Source of the DNA: Vibrio sinensis
GTDB lineage: Bacteria; Pseudomonadota; Gammaproteobacteria; Enterobacterales; Vibrionaceae
NCBI RefSeq assembly: GCF_003605645.1
Contig: NZ_QVMU01000032.1
Location: 351-52,004, forward strand
DNA: 51,654 nucleotides
Direction of reading: 5' to 3'
Notes under the pieces: generated by a model
Told to the model about the DNA's origin: nothing
The model's input: the letters and a program-made list of their open reading frames with translations, nothing else
Database searches by the model: none
Shown: piece by piece, positions 9,141 to 17,958 of the stretch
Position numbering within the stretch: position 1 is the stretch's first letter
Layout: each line of letters starts with the position of its first letter
Program-made: the position numbers and the translations under genes

Positions 9141-9181
9141 AAAAAAGACCCCCAATAATTGGTGTCCAACTATTGGGGGTC
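9141..9181 (-). terminator. Rho-independent terminator of the TonB2 operon
   Basis: Perfect 11-bp stem, GACCCCCAATA (9147-9157) with TATTGGGGGTC (9171-9181). On the minus strand it is followed by TTTTTT (bases 9146-9141). It lies about 50 bp after the TPR gene's stop and can also receive transcripts from the small + strand ORF. Confidence 0.88.
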
Positions 9182-9229
9182 AGTTCAAACGTTTAAATGT
9201 CTTTGGGTTTCTTATTTAAGGCGGATTGA

Positions 9230-10390
9230 CTAACTCATGCTTTTACGTAGCTGGGATAAATATTTTATCCAACCTTTCGCCTGATTCGATGGCTGTGCAT
9301 TTTCAGCTATCTTTGCTTGAATCAAGGCTTGTTCTAACTGATTAAGCTTGTAATAGGCTCGTGTCTTAGCCAAAGCAACCTCTGATTTTCGACCTTTCAC
9401 TCGGTTTAAAACAGTCAGCGCTTCTTGATATTGCCCCTCTTGTACTAATAACTGAGCAACATTCCATTGGTATTTATCATTATAATTAGCGGCTAATTGC
9501 CAGTAATCAATCGCTTTATTCCACTCTCGTGCCATTTGCCAATAAGAGGCTTGAGCAACCAGTAACTCAACGTCTTTTTGAGCATTTTCTAATCCAGAAA
9601 GTTCAAGGGCTGCTCGTTCTGGAATACCACGTTGAGCGTAAAGTTGTGCAAGCAATCGTTGATCTTGTTCAGATAATGGTACGCCTTGTAATTTTGCCAA
9701 AGCTAACGTATCCAATGCCTGTTTATTTTGACCTACGCGCAATTTGAGACTGACTAACTGTCGCCACCAATTCGCTTTTTGTGGCTCCAAAGCAATCAAT
9801 CGCTCTAAGGTAGGGATCGCCGCTTTCCACTGCTTCAACTGCAGTTGAGCCCCCAACTTTAATGACAAGGGTTGTATTTCATCTTTTCGATGATAGCGAT
9901 CATAAGTATCTATCGCAGGGATCACTTTACCCCATTGCTCGATTTGATAATGCGCTTGTGCTATTCGTAGCCACAATTCATCCGGTTTTTGTGTTTTAGG
10001 CACTTGTTTGGTTAGTTGATAATAGTGAGGCAGTGAGTGTTGGAACTGCTGATCTGATAAATAGATATCAGCCAGCATTTTCCGAGTCGTCCACGCTTGC
10101 TCATCTTGCAATTGACCGGAAGTCACCGCTTTTTCGAGATGTTGAATGGCTTGCTTCGTTTTACCATCTTGCCATAGAAAGACACCAAGCATTCTTGAAA
10201 CAAATGCTTGGTCATAAGCTTTACTCACATTTATGCTCGATAGTTGCTCAATGGCTTGTTGCAATTTATCGTCTTGTGCCAATTGATGCGCTTTTTGAAC
10301 CCTAACCGCCGTATATTGGCTGAGTTCTTGAGCAAAACCATTCATCGGAGACATTAATAAGCCAACTAGGATTAAAATTTTTGATCTCAT
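9230..10390 (-). CDS. TPR-repeat protein of the TonB2 cluster
   Basis: 386 residues with an N-terminal signal peptide (MRSKILILVGLLMSPMNGFA). It is followed by a long series of tetratricopeptide-type helix pairs (e.g. AIQHLEKAVTSGQ, QEALTVLNRVKGR, LEQALIQAKIAENAQPSN). It is the last gene of the operon and overlaps tonB2 by 4 bp. A TPR protein is a regular member of the Vibrio TonB2 cluster. A periplasmic scaffold or partner role for the TonB2 complex is inferred from position; no enzyme motif is present. Confidence 0.82.
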   Translation of the reverse strand: MRSKILILVGLLMSPMNGFAQELSQYTAVRVQKAHQLAQDDKLQQAIEQLSSINVSKAYDQAFVSRMLGVFLWQDGKTKQAIQHLEKAVTSGQLQDEQAWTTRKMLADIYLSDQQFQHSLPHYYQLTKQVPKTQKPDELWLRIAQAHYQIEQWGKVIPAIDTYDRYHRKDEIQPLSLKLGAQLQLKQWKAAIPTLERLIALEPQKANWWRQLVSLKLRVGQNKQALDTLALAKLQGVPLSEQDQRLLAQLYAQRGIPERAALELSGLENAQKDVELLVAQASYWQMAREWNKAIDYWQLAANYNDKYQWNVAQLLVQEGQYQEALTVLNRVKGRKSEVALAKTRAYYKLNQLEQALIQAKIAENAQPSNQAKGWIKYLSQLRKSMS

Positions 10391-11007
10391 TTTGCGATTT
10401 TAAACTCCAACCTAACTGTTTGCCCGACTTGAGGAAGTGCTTTCCCTTCCACCACTTGTGGTTGGTACTTCCACTTACGTAGTGCTCGCTCAGCTTCACG
10501 CTCAAACATACGTTTTGGTTTCGCATCCAAGACTTGAATGTCTACCGGCTTTCCTGTCGGATCGATAGTAAACTTCATAATAACGTAACCCTCAGCGCCA
10601 CGTTTTAGTGCTTTCGCCGGATAACGTGGTTCAACTCGATACAAAGGCATCGCTTGTTGAGTTACGCCAAAATCACCAAAAGTTGGAGTGCTCACTTGAA
10701 TACCATCAATAGCAGTGTCTAATCCAAGGGCGGATTGCATCGCCATCGGTGACAGTTGTGCGGTATTCACCTGCGCTTGAGACACAGGAGCTTCTTGTGG
10801 CACTTCAGGAGCTTTAGGTTGCTCAGGAATACTTCGCTGACGGCGTTGCAACGCTTGCTCTTGTTCAACCATTACCATGTTAAAGCTCAACGATTCACTT
10901 TGCTCTGGTGCTCGGCGATGACCGTTATCGACCATCCAAGCCATAAAACTAAAAAGCGAGATGGTAAATAGAGCTGCAATAGGAAACGCAAGTAACAATC
11001 GAGTCAC
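10387..11007 (-). CDS. tonB2: TonB2 energy-transducing protein
   Basis: 206 residues. N-terminal membrane anchor (LLLAFPIAALFTISLFSFMAW), a short proline-rich periplasmic linker (about 55-75), and a C-terminal TonB domain from about residue 120 (EPRYPAKALKRGAEGYVIMKF ... ALRKWKYQPQVVEG). It carries proton-motive energy from ExbB2/ExbD2 to outer-membrane receptors such as the one encoded at 14316-16412. The short linker is characteristic of Vibrio TonB2. It overlaps exbD2 by 1 bp and the TPR gene by 4 bp. Confidence 0.93.
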   Translation of the reverse strand: MTRLLLAFPIAALFTISLFSFMAWMVDNGHRRAPEQSESLSFNMVMVEQEQALQRRQRSIPEQPKAPEVPQEAPVSQAQVNTAQLSPMAMQSALGLDTAIDGIQVSTPTFGDFGVTQQAMPLYRVEPRYPAKALKRGAEGYVIMKFTIDPTGKPVDIQVLDAKPKRMFEREAERALRKWKYQPQVVEGKALPQVGQTVRLEFKIAK

Positions 11008-11411
11008 TACTTCTTCTCCGCAGCCAAAGCAATATTCTTAACGCCCGCACCTTTCGCCGCATCCATCACCTTAACAACCGTACCGCTATACGCATGTTCG
11101 TCAGCTTGTATAACCATTGATGCGTCGGGCTTATCCAGTAACAAGTGCTCAAGAGTTGCTTGTACGCGTTCGACATCAATCACACGTTTGTCGATATAGA
11201 TATCATTGGCCGACGTGATAGCGACAAAAATACCTACGTCTTTTTGGTTAGTCACATTAGCAGCTTGTGGTCGATTAACCTCCACGCCAGATTCGCGAAC
11301 AAATGAACTCGTTACAATAAAAAAGATAAGCATAATGAAGACAATATCGAGCATTGAAGTAAGATCGATTTGCGCTTCTTCTTGATGACGTTGACGTCTA
11401 CCGAGTCTCAT
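11007..11411 (-). CDS. exbD2: ExbD2 biopolymer transport protein
   Basis: 134 residues, the usual ExbD length. Cytoplasmic start (RRQRHQEEAQIDLTSMLDI), one membrane helix (VFIMLIFFIVTSSFV) with the conserved proton-conducting aspartate in SMLDIVFIM, and a periplasmic domain (VNRPQAANV ... VVKVMDAAKGAGVKNIALA). With ExbB2 it forms the proton-driven motor for TonB2. It overlaps exbB2 by 4 bp. Confidence 0.94.
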   Translation of the reverse strand: MRLGRRQRHQEEAQIDLTSMLDIVFIMLIFFIVTSSFVRESGVEVNRPQAANVTNQKDVGIFVAITSANDIYIDKRVIDVERVQATLEHLLLDKPDASMVIQADEHAYSGTVVKVMDAAKGAGVKNIALAAEKK

Positions 11412-11971
11412 CGGCGACTCCTTAAAGATTTTTCTAACTTAATTTCTCTGAGTTGGCATGCTTTAGCCAATCGAGCATGTACAAACATCCCGGCCAATGC
11501 CGCAACCATTCCTGCCATGGTCGGCAATGTCGCTAGTGATATACCTGATGCCATTAATTTAGGGTTACTACTGCCTTGATTCGCCATAACATCGAATACT
11601 GAAATCATACCCGTTACTGTTCCAAGTAAACCTAACATAGGGCAAATAGCCACCAGCACCTTAATAATATTGAGATGCTGGTAGAGTGCCATATGGGCTT
11701 GAGCTAACCAACTTTCGCGGATGGCATGCGCATACCAAGAATGCTGCTCATGGCGTTCATTCCATAACGTCAGCCACTGTTTTCGTTGCTTAGGGAAATG
11801 TACGAGCAAAAAAACGACTCGTTCCACTATCAATAACCAGCACAGTAATACAATTGCGCCAAGCCACCACAATATTTGCCCACCTTGTTCCATGAAGCTC
11901 TGCAATGAGAGCATCCAGTCATTGGTGCGTAAAATTTCAGGAAGCCATGAGGCTGAAAACAGCGCGTCCAT
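11408..11971 (-). CDS. exbB2: ExbB2 MotA/TolQ/ExbB proton channel protein
   Basis: 187 residues with three membrane helices: about 35-58 (ILWWLGAIVLLCWLLIVERVV), about 110-135 (VLVAICPMLGLLGTVTGMI) and about 145-168. The segment GLLGTVTGMISVF is the family signature. It is the smaller ExbB of the TonB2 system and sits between ttpC, which carries a second domain of this family, and exbD2. Its start overlaps the ttpC stop by 1 bp (TAATG). Confidence 0.94.
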   Translation of the reverse strand: MDALFSASWLPEILRTNDWMLSLQSFMEQGGQILWWLGAIVLLCWLLIVERVVFLLVHFPKQRKQWLTLWNERHEQHSWYAHAIRESWLAQAHMALYQHLNIIKVLVAICPMLGLLGTVTGMISVFDVMANQGSSNPKLMASGISLATLPTMAGMVAALAGMFVHARLAKACQLREIKLEKSLRSRR

Positions 11972-13335
11972 TACGCTGCGTTCCCCATCGTTGAATTCAT
12001 TACGGTTGCTGGCAGTTGTTTCTCCGCTTCTTCAGCAACCAGTCCAATACCCTGCTTTTCTAGAATATTACGAATATTTTCAGCCTGAGAGCTCAGAATA
12101 TTGTGCGCTAGAAGAAGAGGCATTGCCGAGATTAGGCCCAGTACGGTTGTCACCAACGCCATCGAGATACCACCGGCCATGACTTTAGGATCGCCATTAC
12201 CGAATTGCGTGATCACTTGGAATGTTTCAATCATACCAGTTACCGTACCTAACAAACCGAGCATTGGAGCTAAAGCCGCCAGTAGTTTTAGCATCGATAG
12301 CCCTTTTTCTAATTGAGCTTGTTCATCAACCACTGCTTCTAACAAACGCAATTCTAACGCTTCAACACTACGAGCTTGCTCTTTGTTATAAACCGCTAAA
12401 ATACGCCCCAAAGCGTTATCACCCGGTTGTTGCGGATTCTTTAGTTGAGCGCGAATTTTCTGGTGAGTTATTGTCAAACTCACTCCTCGAACAAGTGCGA
12501 TAATCATACCAACAGCTAATAGCCCTAGAATGATTTGCCCGACTACACCGCCAGCTTGTAGACGGTCCGTTAAACTCGGTGTTAGCGCCAGTTGTTCTAG
12601 CATGACCCCACGAGATGGATCGACCGCCAAGCTTAGTACTTCACCCTTTTCAATTGACGAGATACGTTCTAACGTCGGAGCGTTTTCTGGTTGCTTAGTG
12701 AACACTTTCGCTTCTTGACGAGCGCCATTCCAATTTAAATAACCGTTTTCTCCCACCAAACTAATGGCACCAATACGAGCGACGTCTATCTGTTGCGCGA
12801 TACCATCCCCATCAATCAGTGACACTGTACCCATTTTCAGCTGACTACTTGCAACTATTTGCTGCTCCATCGCTTTCCACAATGCCGTTAGTTGAGGCAT
12901 TGATGGCAATGTTGTCGCTGAAACAACCTGATCAATTTCATTATTGTAGCTTTGAGCATCAGCACCCGTTACCGACGTTGATAACTCAGCTTGAAGGTCT
13001 TTCGCATTTTGGCGAACGACACCAAACACTTCGCCTAAACTACCCGTGTCTAAGCGCAGTTTTTCTTCTAGTCGAGCAAGCGTGTTTTCATTTTCACTAA
13101 ATTGGGTCGCTAACTGGTCGTTGCGTGCTTGCAAAGTGTTACGTTGCTCAACCAGTTGCGCTTTTAACGCTTTTAACTGTTTTTCTGTCGCTTTAAATTC
13201 GCTTTCTCGAACTTGGTTGTGCTGTGCTTGCTGTTTATTTTCCGCACTGGCTTTGGTAACCAAGTCTGTTGACGCCAGGCTCGGAAATGCCATCAAAGAA
13301 GCTAGAATAAATGGAAGCATCATTTTATGAGACAT
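11971..13335 (-). CDS. ttpC: TtpC, fourth component of the TonB2 system
   Basis: 454 residues from the ATG at 13335, which follows AAGGAG and begins a clear signal peptide (MSHKMMLPFILASLMAFPSLAS). Starting eight codons further upstream would hide that signal. A periplasmic coiled-coil region spans about 25-110, then a periplasmic domain, a membrane helix (IILGLLAVGMIIALVRGVSL), and a C-terminal MotA/TolQ/ExbB domain (LLAALAPMLGLLGTVTGMIETF). TtpC is specific to TonB2 clusters of Vibrio and relatives, where it is required for TonB2-dependent siderophore uptake. One base separates it from the DUF3450 gene upstream. Confidence 0.92.
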   Translation of the reverse strand: MSHKMMLPFILASLMAFPSLASTDLVTKASAENKQQAQHNQVRESEFKATEKQLKALKAQLVEQRNTLQARNDQLATQFSENENTLARLEEKLRLDTGSLGEVFGVVRQNAKDLQAELSTSVTGADAQSYNNEIDQVVSATTLPSMPQLTALWKAMEQQIVASSQLKMGTVSLIDGDGIAQQIDVARIGAISLVGENGYLNWNGARQEAKVFTKQPENAPTLERISSIEKGEVLSLAVDPSRGVMLEQLALTPSLTDRLQAGGVVGQIILGLLAVGMIIALVRGVSLTITHQKIRAQLKNPQQPGDNALGRILAVYNKEQARSVEALELRLLEAVVDEQAQLEKGLSMLKLLAALAPMLGLLGTVTGMIETFQVITQFGNGDPKVMAGGISMALVTTVLGLISAMPLLLAHNILSSQAENIRNILEKQGIGLVAEEAEKQLPATVMNSTMGNAA

Positions 13336-13336
13336 C

Positions 13337-14116
13337 TTAATTTGTCTCCTTAATGTCAAGAGAGGTAACGTTAAGTGACACTGGTAGTGTAATTAAACTT
13401 GGTGCCGTTTGATTCGCCGCAACAGCATAGGCTTTATCCAATTCTGGCTTCAAACCGGAATCCAATTCTTGCCACTGCTTACTTGATTGGTTCCATGCCC
13501 AAAACTTATTACCATTCAAGCTTCTAGCAACAAGAGAAATTCGGCCAAGGTGAAGCACATCTGCTTCAATAGACATATTTGGCAGCGCAATTTGACCTTG
13601 ATATAAACCAATCTTGGTGCCGTAATCCATTTCAATTTGATACGCTTCTAAAATACGACGGTACTTCTCAGCATCACTGATATCTGCACGAGTCATCATG
13701 CTATCTAGCTTCTCAATGCGTTCTTCGCGCTGGGCTAATTTGATTGGAGCATCTTCTGCCATGATCACGCGTAAACCATCAAGCATTTGGTACATCAAAG
13801 GCACAATACCTTGACGGGTTACTTTAATCTCTTCTATCTGAGCTTCTAAGCTAGCTGTTTCTTGCTGCTGACTATTTACCAAAGCCGTTAAATGCTTCTG
13901 ATAAATGTCTAGGTTTTTTACTTCTTCTGTTAACTGTTCAATTTCAGCTTGCAACGCCAATGTATTATCAGCACTTTGAGAAATGCGGTTCTGACTAGAG
14001 GCTGATGATGCGTTAGTCTGACTCTGAATTGATTGAGCCTTATCAAGGCTTGTTGCCTGAGCTGATGACAAGAAAGTCGCCATCAGTACGGCTGCACTGG
14101 TTTTAATTAAGTTCAT
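13337..14116 (-). CDS. DUF3450 periplasmic coiled-coil protein, first gene of the TonB2 operon
   Basis: 259 residues with a signal peptide (MNLIKTSAAVLMATFLSSAQA). A long coiled coil spans about 25-100 (LALQAEIEQLTEEVKNLDIYQ), followed by a globular DUF3450 domain (EYRRILEAYQIEMDYGTKIG-like, LHLGRISLVARSLNGNKFWAW). It regularly precedes ttpC in Vibrio TonB2 clusters. The domain around residues 185-225 resembles part of TtpC (RIGAISLVGENGYLNW), so the two may be partners in the periplasm. That interaction is inference. A Fur-box-like site lies 93 bp upstream. Confidence 0.85.
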   Translation of the reverse strand: MNLIKTSAAVLMATFLSSAQATSLDKAQSIQSQTNASSASSQNRISQSADNTLALQAEIEQLTEEVKNLDIYQKHLTALVNSQQQETASLEAQIEEIKVTRQGIVPLMYQMLDGLRVIMAEDAPIKLAQREERIEKLDSMMTRADISDAEKYRRILEAYQIEMDYGTKIGLYQGQIALPNMSIEADVLHLGRISLVARSLNGNKFWAWNQSSKQWQELDSGLKPELDKAYAVAANQTAPSLITLPVSLNVTSLDIKETN

Positions 14117-14208
14117 AAGTAATTAGCTGCAATACCAACTTAGAAAAATGGTCGATTTCTCCCCTATTATTCTGATTAAAATGAGGAAAGAAGATTAAAA
14201 AAGTTATT

Positions 14209-14227
14209 GCCAATAAATATCATTATC
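14209..14227 (-). promoter_or_regulatory. Fur-box-like site ahead of the TonB2 operon
   Basis: On the minus strand GATAATGATATTTATTGGC matches the Fur consensus GATAATGATAATCATTATC at 15 of 19 positions. It lies about 93 bp upstream of the DUF3450 start, which fits iron repression of the six-gene operon. Confidence 0.6.
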
Positions 14228-14274
14228 AACAAGTTTTACATAGTAGCGATTTTTTGCTGTTTTACCAACGACTA

Positions 14275-14302
14275 AAGGGAATGGCAATCCATTCCCTTTT
14301 TA
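14275..14302 (-). terminator. Hairpin after the siderophore receptor gene
   Basis: AAAGGGAATGG and CCATTCCCTTT form an 11-bp stem with a CAAT loop, about 15 bp after the receptor stop. The T run is better on the plus strand than on the minus strand, so it is a probable but not textbook terminator. Confidence 0.6.
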
Positions 14303-14315
14303 TTAGGCCTCAGTC

Positions 14316-16412
14316 TTAATATTTAACCTGCAACGTCGCCATGTAGTTGCGGCCTTCGCCGACTGTAACGTCTTCAGCATACTGATGTTTACCAGAGGTC
14401 GTACCGCCACCAGCTAAGTAATCTGTATCAAAGAGGTTTTCGACTGTTAGTCGAGCAACAACGTCAAGATCCGCATCATACTGATAAGTGTATGCAACGC
14501 CCATGTCTACACGTGTATAGCCATCTTTCTTGAATGTATTTGAAGCATCACCGTAACGAGAACCTTCATAAATAACGCCCAAGTTAACGTCAACTGCATT
14601 TGTTGCCGCGTAAGATGACCAAACACTTGCAGCAAACTCAGGTACGTCCACAGGGCGATTACCAGCATACGTTTCATGGTTGGTAATTTCTGCATCAAGG
14701 TACATTGCTGTACCTGACAAAGATATACGCTCAGTCACGAAACCTTGCAACGCCAATTCAGCACCACGGTGTTTTTGTTGACCACCTTGAGTCTTAGTCC
14801 AATCATTTGAACCTGAGTTCTCAACATCTAACGCAATGTTATCCTGAGTTATATCGAACACAGCACCCGAAACAAACAGAGCATTGTCGAACAACTCCCA
14901 CTTAGTACCAATCTCATAAGAGGTGCCAACCGCCGCATCTAACAAAGCGCCGTCATTCGTGTATTCACGACTGCCGTTTGCTACTTGACCTTGCGGTTCA
15001 AAGCTCTCTGAATACGATGCGTATATGCTGCCATTATCTACTGGATGGAAAATAATACCCAATTTTGGTGAGATATTCTCTTCAGCAACACCTTCTTCAA
15101 CTTTACGATCAAATCGTAAACCAGCTAATACCTGCCATTGTTCGTTAATGGTGAGCAAATCTTGTGCATAGAAGCCCCATGTATCATAACGACTCATCTG
15201 TTTCATCGTCACATTAGCAACATCTTGAACAGGGATCGTTGCATCAGGTGCATACTCGCCACTTGCGAACTTGTGCATTCCTCGATCGTAGCTATAACCA
15301 AGCCAGTTAGAACCAATAAGGAATTGGTGCTGCATACCCGCTAGTTCTGTATCAGCTAACAGATCAATATAAGCAGTTTTAAAGCGCCACTTATCCTGAC
15401 GATGATTACCACCTTGAGTCACCGTACCGGAACCATCTGGGTTTAATTTTCCGAATGATGGGTAGCTTTCAACATCTAAGCGTTCAAAATCTTGGTAGTT
15501 GAAGCCTGTTTTTACTGACCAAACATCAGTTAAGATAGCGTTAACATCAAAGCCGATGTTTTCTACATCGTTATCAATTTTTGACCATTGGGCATCCCAA
15601 ATTCGATCATCGCCAATAACAGGCTTACCATCAAGCGTGTATAGCGAGCCTGAATCAACACTACCTTCATCTTTGGTTTTGTCATAATAGACTGACAACA
15701 TCACATCTTCAGTAACGTCATAGTCAACGAAAATACCAGCAACCAAACGATCCGTTTGTGGTTTAGACCCATCACCATATTCACGCCATGAGCTGTAGCT
15801 TTCTTTTGAAATAACAGTTCGTGCACGTAAAGTTTGAGCATCATTTAATGAACCACTCACATCAACCGTTGTGCGTGAATGATTGTTTGAACCAATATCT
15901 TGGCTAACTTGGATTTGCGTATCGTACGTCGGCTTTTTAGAGACCATATTGATCAAACCGCCCGGAGCAGAAGAGCCGTACAGTAAACTTGAAGGCCCTT
16001 TGAGAACTTCGACACGCTCTAGTAATTCGACAGGTTGGCGGTAGTGAGACCAGTGTTGTTGGCCGTTACGAAGAAAACCAGTTGAACTGTCTACCTCAAA
16101 ACCACGCAACGAAAAGCGCTCACGGTTCCGGCTAGTACCACCCGCGCTAACAGAGGCATCATTCTTTAATACTTCACCAAGAGTGCTGGCACGTTGTTCA
16201 TCGATAATTTGCTCATCAATAACCGTTACTTGTCCTGGGGTTTCAAGTTGCGTCGCTTCCATACGCATCGCTGTTGCGTTGCTGTCCGCTTTATAACCGT
16301 AACCACGGCCTTCAACCACCATTTGCTCATCTGTTTGAACTGTTTCTGCCATTACGGCTGGAGCCGCTAAAACAGCACCGATAACGAGTGCTAACTGACT
16401 CTTGGTAAACAT
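14316..16412 (-). CDS. TonB-dependent siderophore receptor
   Basis: 698 residues from the ATG at 16412. GGAGAG lies just upstream, and a signal peptide starts there (MFTKSQLALVIGAVLAAPAVMA). The in-frame ATG 11 codons earlier would mask it. A TonB-box-like segment (EQMVVEG) follows. The plug domain spans about 45-155 (ATQLETPGQVTVIDEQII, RVEVLKGPSSLLYGSSAPGG), and the rest is a 22-strand type beta barrel ending in ...YMATLQVKY. The plug is of the FhuA/FoxA/FcuA/FhuE hydroxamate group rather than IrgA/VctA catecholate receptors, but the actual ligand is not certain. It lies between the TonB2 operon and a two-component system, with a Fur-like box upstream. Confidence 0.92.
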   Translation of the reverse strand: MFTKSQLALVIGAVLAAPAVMAETVQTDEQMVVEGRGYGYKADSNATAMRMEATQLETPGQVTVIDEQIIDEQRASTLGEVLKNDASVSAGGTSRNRERFSLRGFEVDSSTGFLRNGQQHWSHYRQPVELLERVEVLKGPSSLLYGSSAPGGLINMVSKKPTYDTQIQVSQDIGSNNHSRTTVDVSGSLNDAQTLRARTVISKESYSSWREYGDGSKPQTDRLVAGIFVDYDVTEDVMLSVYYDKTKDEGSVDSGSLYTLDGKPVIGDDRIWDAQWSKIDNDVENIGFDVNAILTDVWSVKTGFNYQDFERLDVESYPSFGKLNPDGSGTVTQGGNHRQDKWRFKTAYIDLLADTELAGMQHQFLIGSNWLGYSYDRGMHKFASGEYAPDATIPVQDVANVTMKQMSRYDTWGFYAQDLLTINEQWQVLAGLRFDRKVEEGVAEENISPKLGIIFHPVDNGSIYASYSESFEPQGQVANGSREYTNDGALLDAAVGTSYEIGTKWELFDNALFVSGAVFDITQDNIALDVENSGSNDWTKTQGGQQKHRGAELALQGFVTERISLSGTAMYLDAEITNHETYAGNRPVDVPEFAASVWSSYAATNAVDVNLGVIYEGSRYGDASNTFKKDGYTRVDMGVAYTYQYDADLDVVARLTVENLFDTDYLAGGGTTSGKHQYAEDVTVGEGRNYMATLQVKY

Positions 16413-16479
16413 ACTACTCTCCGAATGATTCAGCAGAGATCCCATCCCTGCTCTTCCTATTGCGGACGTAAATATAAGT

Positions 16480-16498
16480 GATAATTAATATCATTAGC
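16480..16498. promoter_or_regulatory. Fur-box-like site ahead of the siderophore receptor
   Basis: GATAATTAATATCATTAGC matches the 19-bp Fur consensus at 15 positions. It is about 70 bp upstream of the receptor start and within the gap to the histidine kinase gene. Iron repression of the receptor is the natural reading. Confidence 0.6.
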
Positions 16499-16576
16499 AT
16501 TGAATTTACATTCTTTGCATTTGTTGCTTTTGTTAAATACTCAAGAGGTATGAATAACGAAGAAATAAGTGGAATT

Positions 16577-17956
16577 TCAAGGATGCTCGTTACTTTCGCT
16601 GATAACAAACCAAAGTTGAATTTGTAACCCACCTTGCTTTCGATTGCAGGCGGTGACCTTGCCACCCATGAGATGCATCGCTTCTTTTACTATCGCCAAA
16701 CCCAAACCATAACCACCGGATTGTTTGTCTCGCGCCGTTTCAAGACGAGTAAAAGGATCAAATATTTGTTCCAATTGAGACTCAGCAATACCCGCACCAT
16801 CATCAGAAATCACCAATACGATATGTTCTTGCCACCCATATAATGTGACATCAATATACGCATCATCACCAGCATACTTTATTGCATTGGTAATGAGGTT
16901 ACGTATACAGCGGCTCACCAAGCGTTCATCACCTTTTACTGCAGAAATATCATCCTCAAGATGTAGAGACAATGTCTGGTTAGGCTTAAGTTGTAACTGC
17001 GCCTCATTCACTAACGCACTCGCGTAACTTTCTAAGTCGATTGGAAGTAATCTAGCATCATAACGCTGACTTTCGAGACGACTGAGCTCCAAGATTTCCT
17101 CCACTAAGTCGTTCATTTGATCAACTTCGTGTTCAATTCGGTCAGCTAACCCCTGTTCTTCTGGTGCGAGTTTTGAGCGTAATAGATGCAGAGCCAGATT
17201 CTGTCGTGCAAGTGGTGTTCTAAGTTCGTGGGAAACATCGCGAATAAGGCGGCGTTGCTTTTTCGCCAGTGATTGAATCTCATGAGCCATATCATCAAAA
17301 TCTCTTGCGAGCTCATTAAACTCTCGCGTCGTCGAATGCAATTCAGAGACAACATTGACATTGAACTCACCTTGGGCAAGTCGATGACTTGCTTCACGCA
17401 GTCGATTCAGTGGTTGATTGAGCTTTCTCGCTAAAATCAAAGAAAACATCGCAAGAATGACAAAGGCGATAACCACTTTAATTGCGTTGAAATAGAGGAA
17501 AAACTGATGTGCCGGATGCGCGTCACTAGGAAGTTGCACAACGAGCGTATTGCCCTTAGAAAGTGGTAACCCAATTAACGGCTTACTGACTCGGTCACTA
17601 AGAGGCGCATCCAATTCACGAAGAAATCGTAACTTGAACTCAAAATGAGGGTGCATATCACGATGTGTTAGCGGCTTATAATTACTATCTAAAACGAAAA
17701 GATAATACGGCTGTGCGTTGGCCCAATCAGCCAGTTCATCCATATCCCCCTCTTCAATCAGCACATCGGCTTGTTCTGCAAGGGATAACATCGGTTGCTT
17801 TACGCTATCAGGCAATGTTAGTACGGTTTTGATCAGTGCTTGTTCCGCAACGGCTTGAAGCAGCAAAATACTCACTATCACGGCCATCATGTACATAAAC
17901 AGTTGAAACGCCAATCCATCTTTGCGAGCAACAATAAATTTGGGGCAGCGTAGCAT
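16577..17956 (-). CDS. Sensor histidine kinase (CpxA/EnvZ-like)
   Basis: 459 residues. Membrane helix about 17-38, periplasmic domain about 40-150, second helix about 157-175, HAMP about 177-230 (ARKLNQPLNRLREAS), and H box with phospho-histidine H243 (RDVSHELRTPLARQN). The N box is RNLITNAIKYA, and the G boxes are SDDGAGI and GYGLGLAIV. It starts 2 bp after the response-regulator stop and lies immediately upstream of the siderophore receptor on the same strand, so it is likely to control iron uptake. V. parahaemolyticus PeuRS is a comparable pair next to a siderophore receptor gene, but orthology is not shown here. Confidence 0.9.
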   Translation of the reverse strand: MLRCPKFIVARKDGLAFQLFMYMMAVIVSILLLQAVAEQALIKTVLTLPDSVKQPMLSLAEQADVLIEEGDMDELADWANAQPYYLFVLDSNYKPLTHRDMHPHFEFKLRFLRELDAPLSDRVSKPLIGLPLSKGNTLVVQLPSDAHPAHQFFLYFNAIKVVIAFVILAMFSLILARKLNQPLNRLREASHRLAQGEFNVNVVSELHSTTREFNELARDFDDMAHEIQSLAKKQRRLIRDVSHELRTPLARQNLALHLLRSKLAPEEQGLADRIEHEVDQMNDLVEEILELSRLESQRYDARLLPIDLESYASALVNEAQLQLKPNQTLSLHLEDDISAVKGDERLVSRCIRNLITNAIKYAGDDAYIDVTLYGWQEHIVLVISDDGAGIAESQLEQIFDPFTRLETARDKQSGGYGLGLAIVKEAMHLMGGKVTACNRKQGGLQIQLWFVISESNEHP

Positions 17957-17958
17957 GA

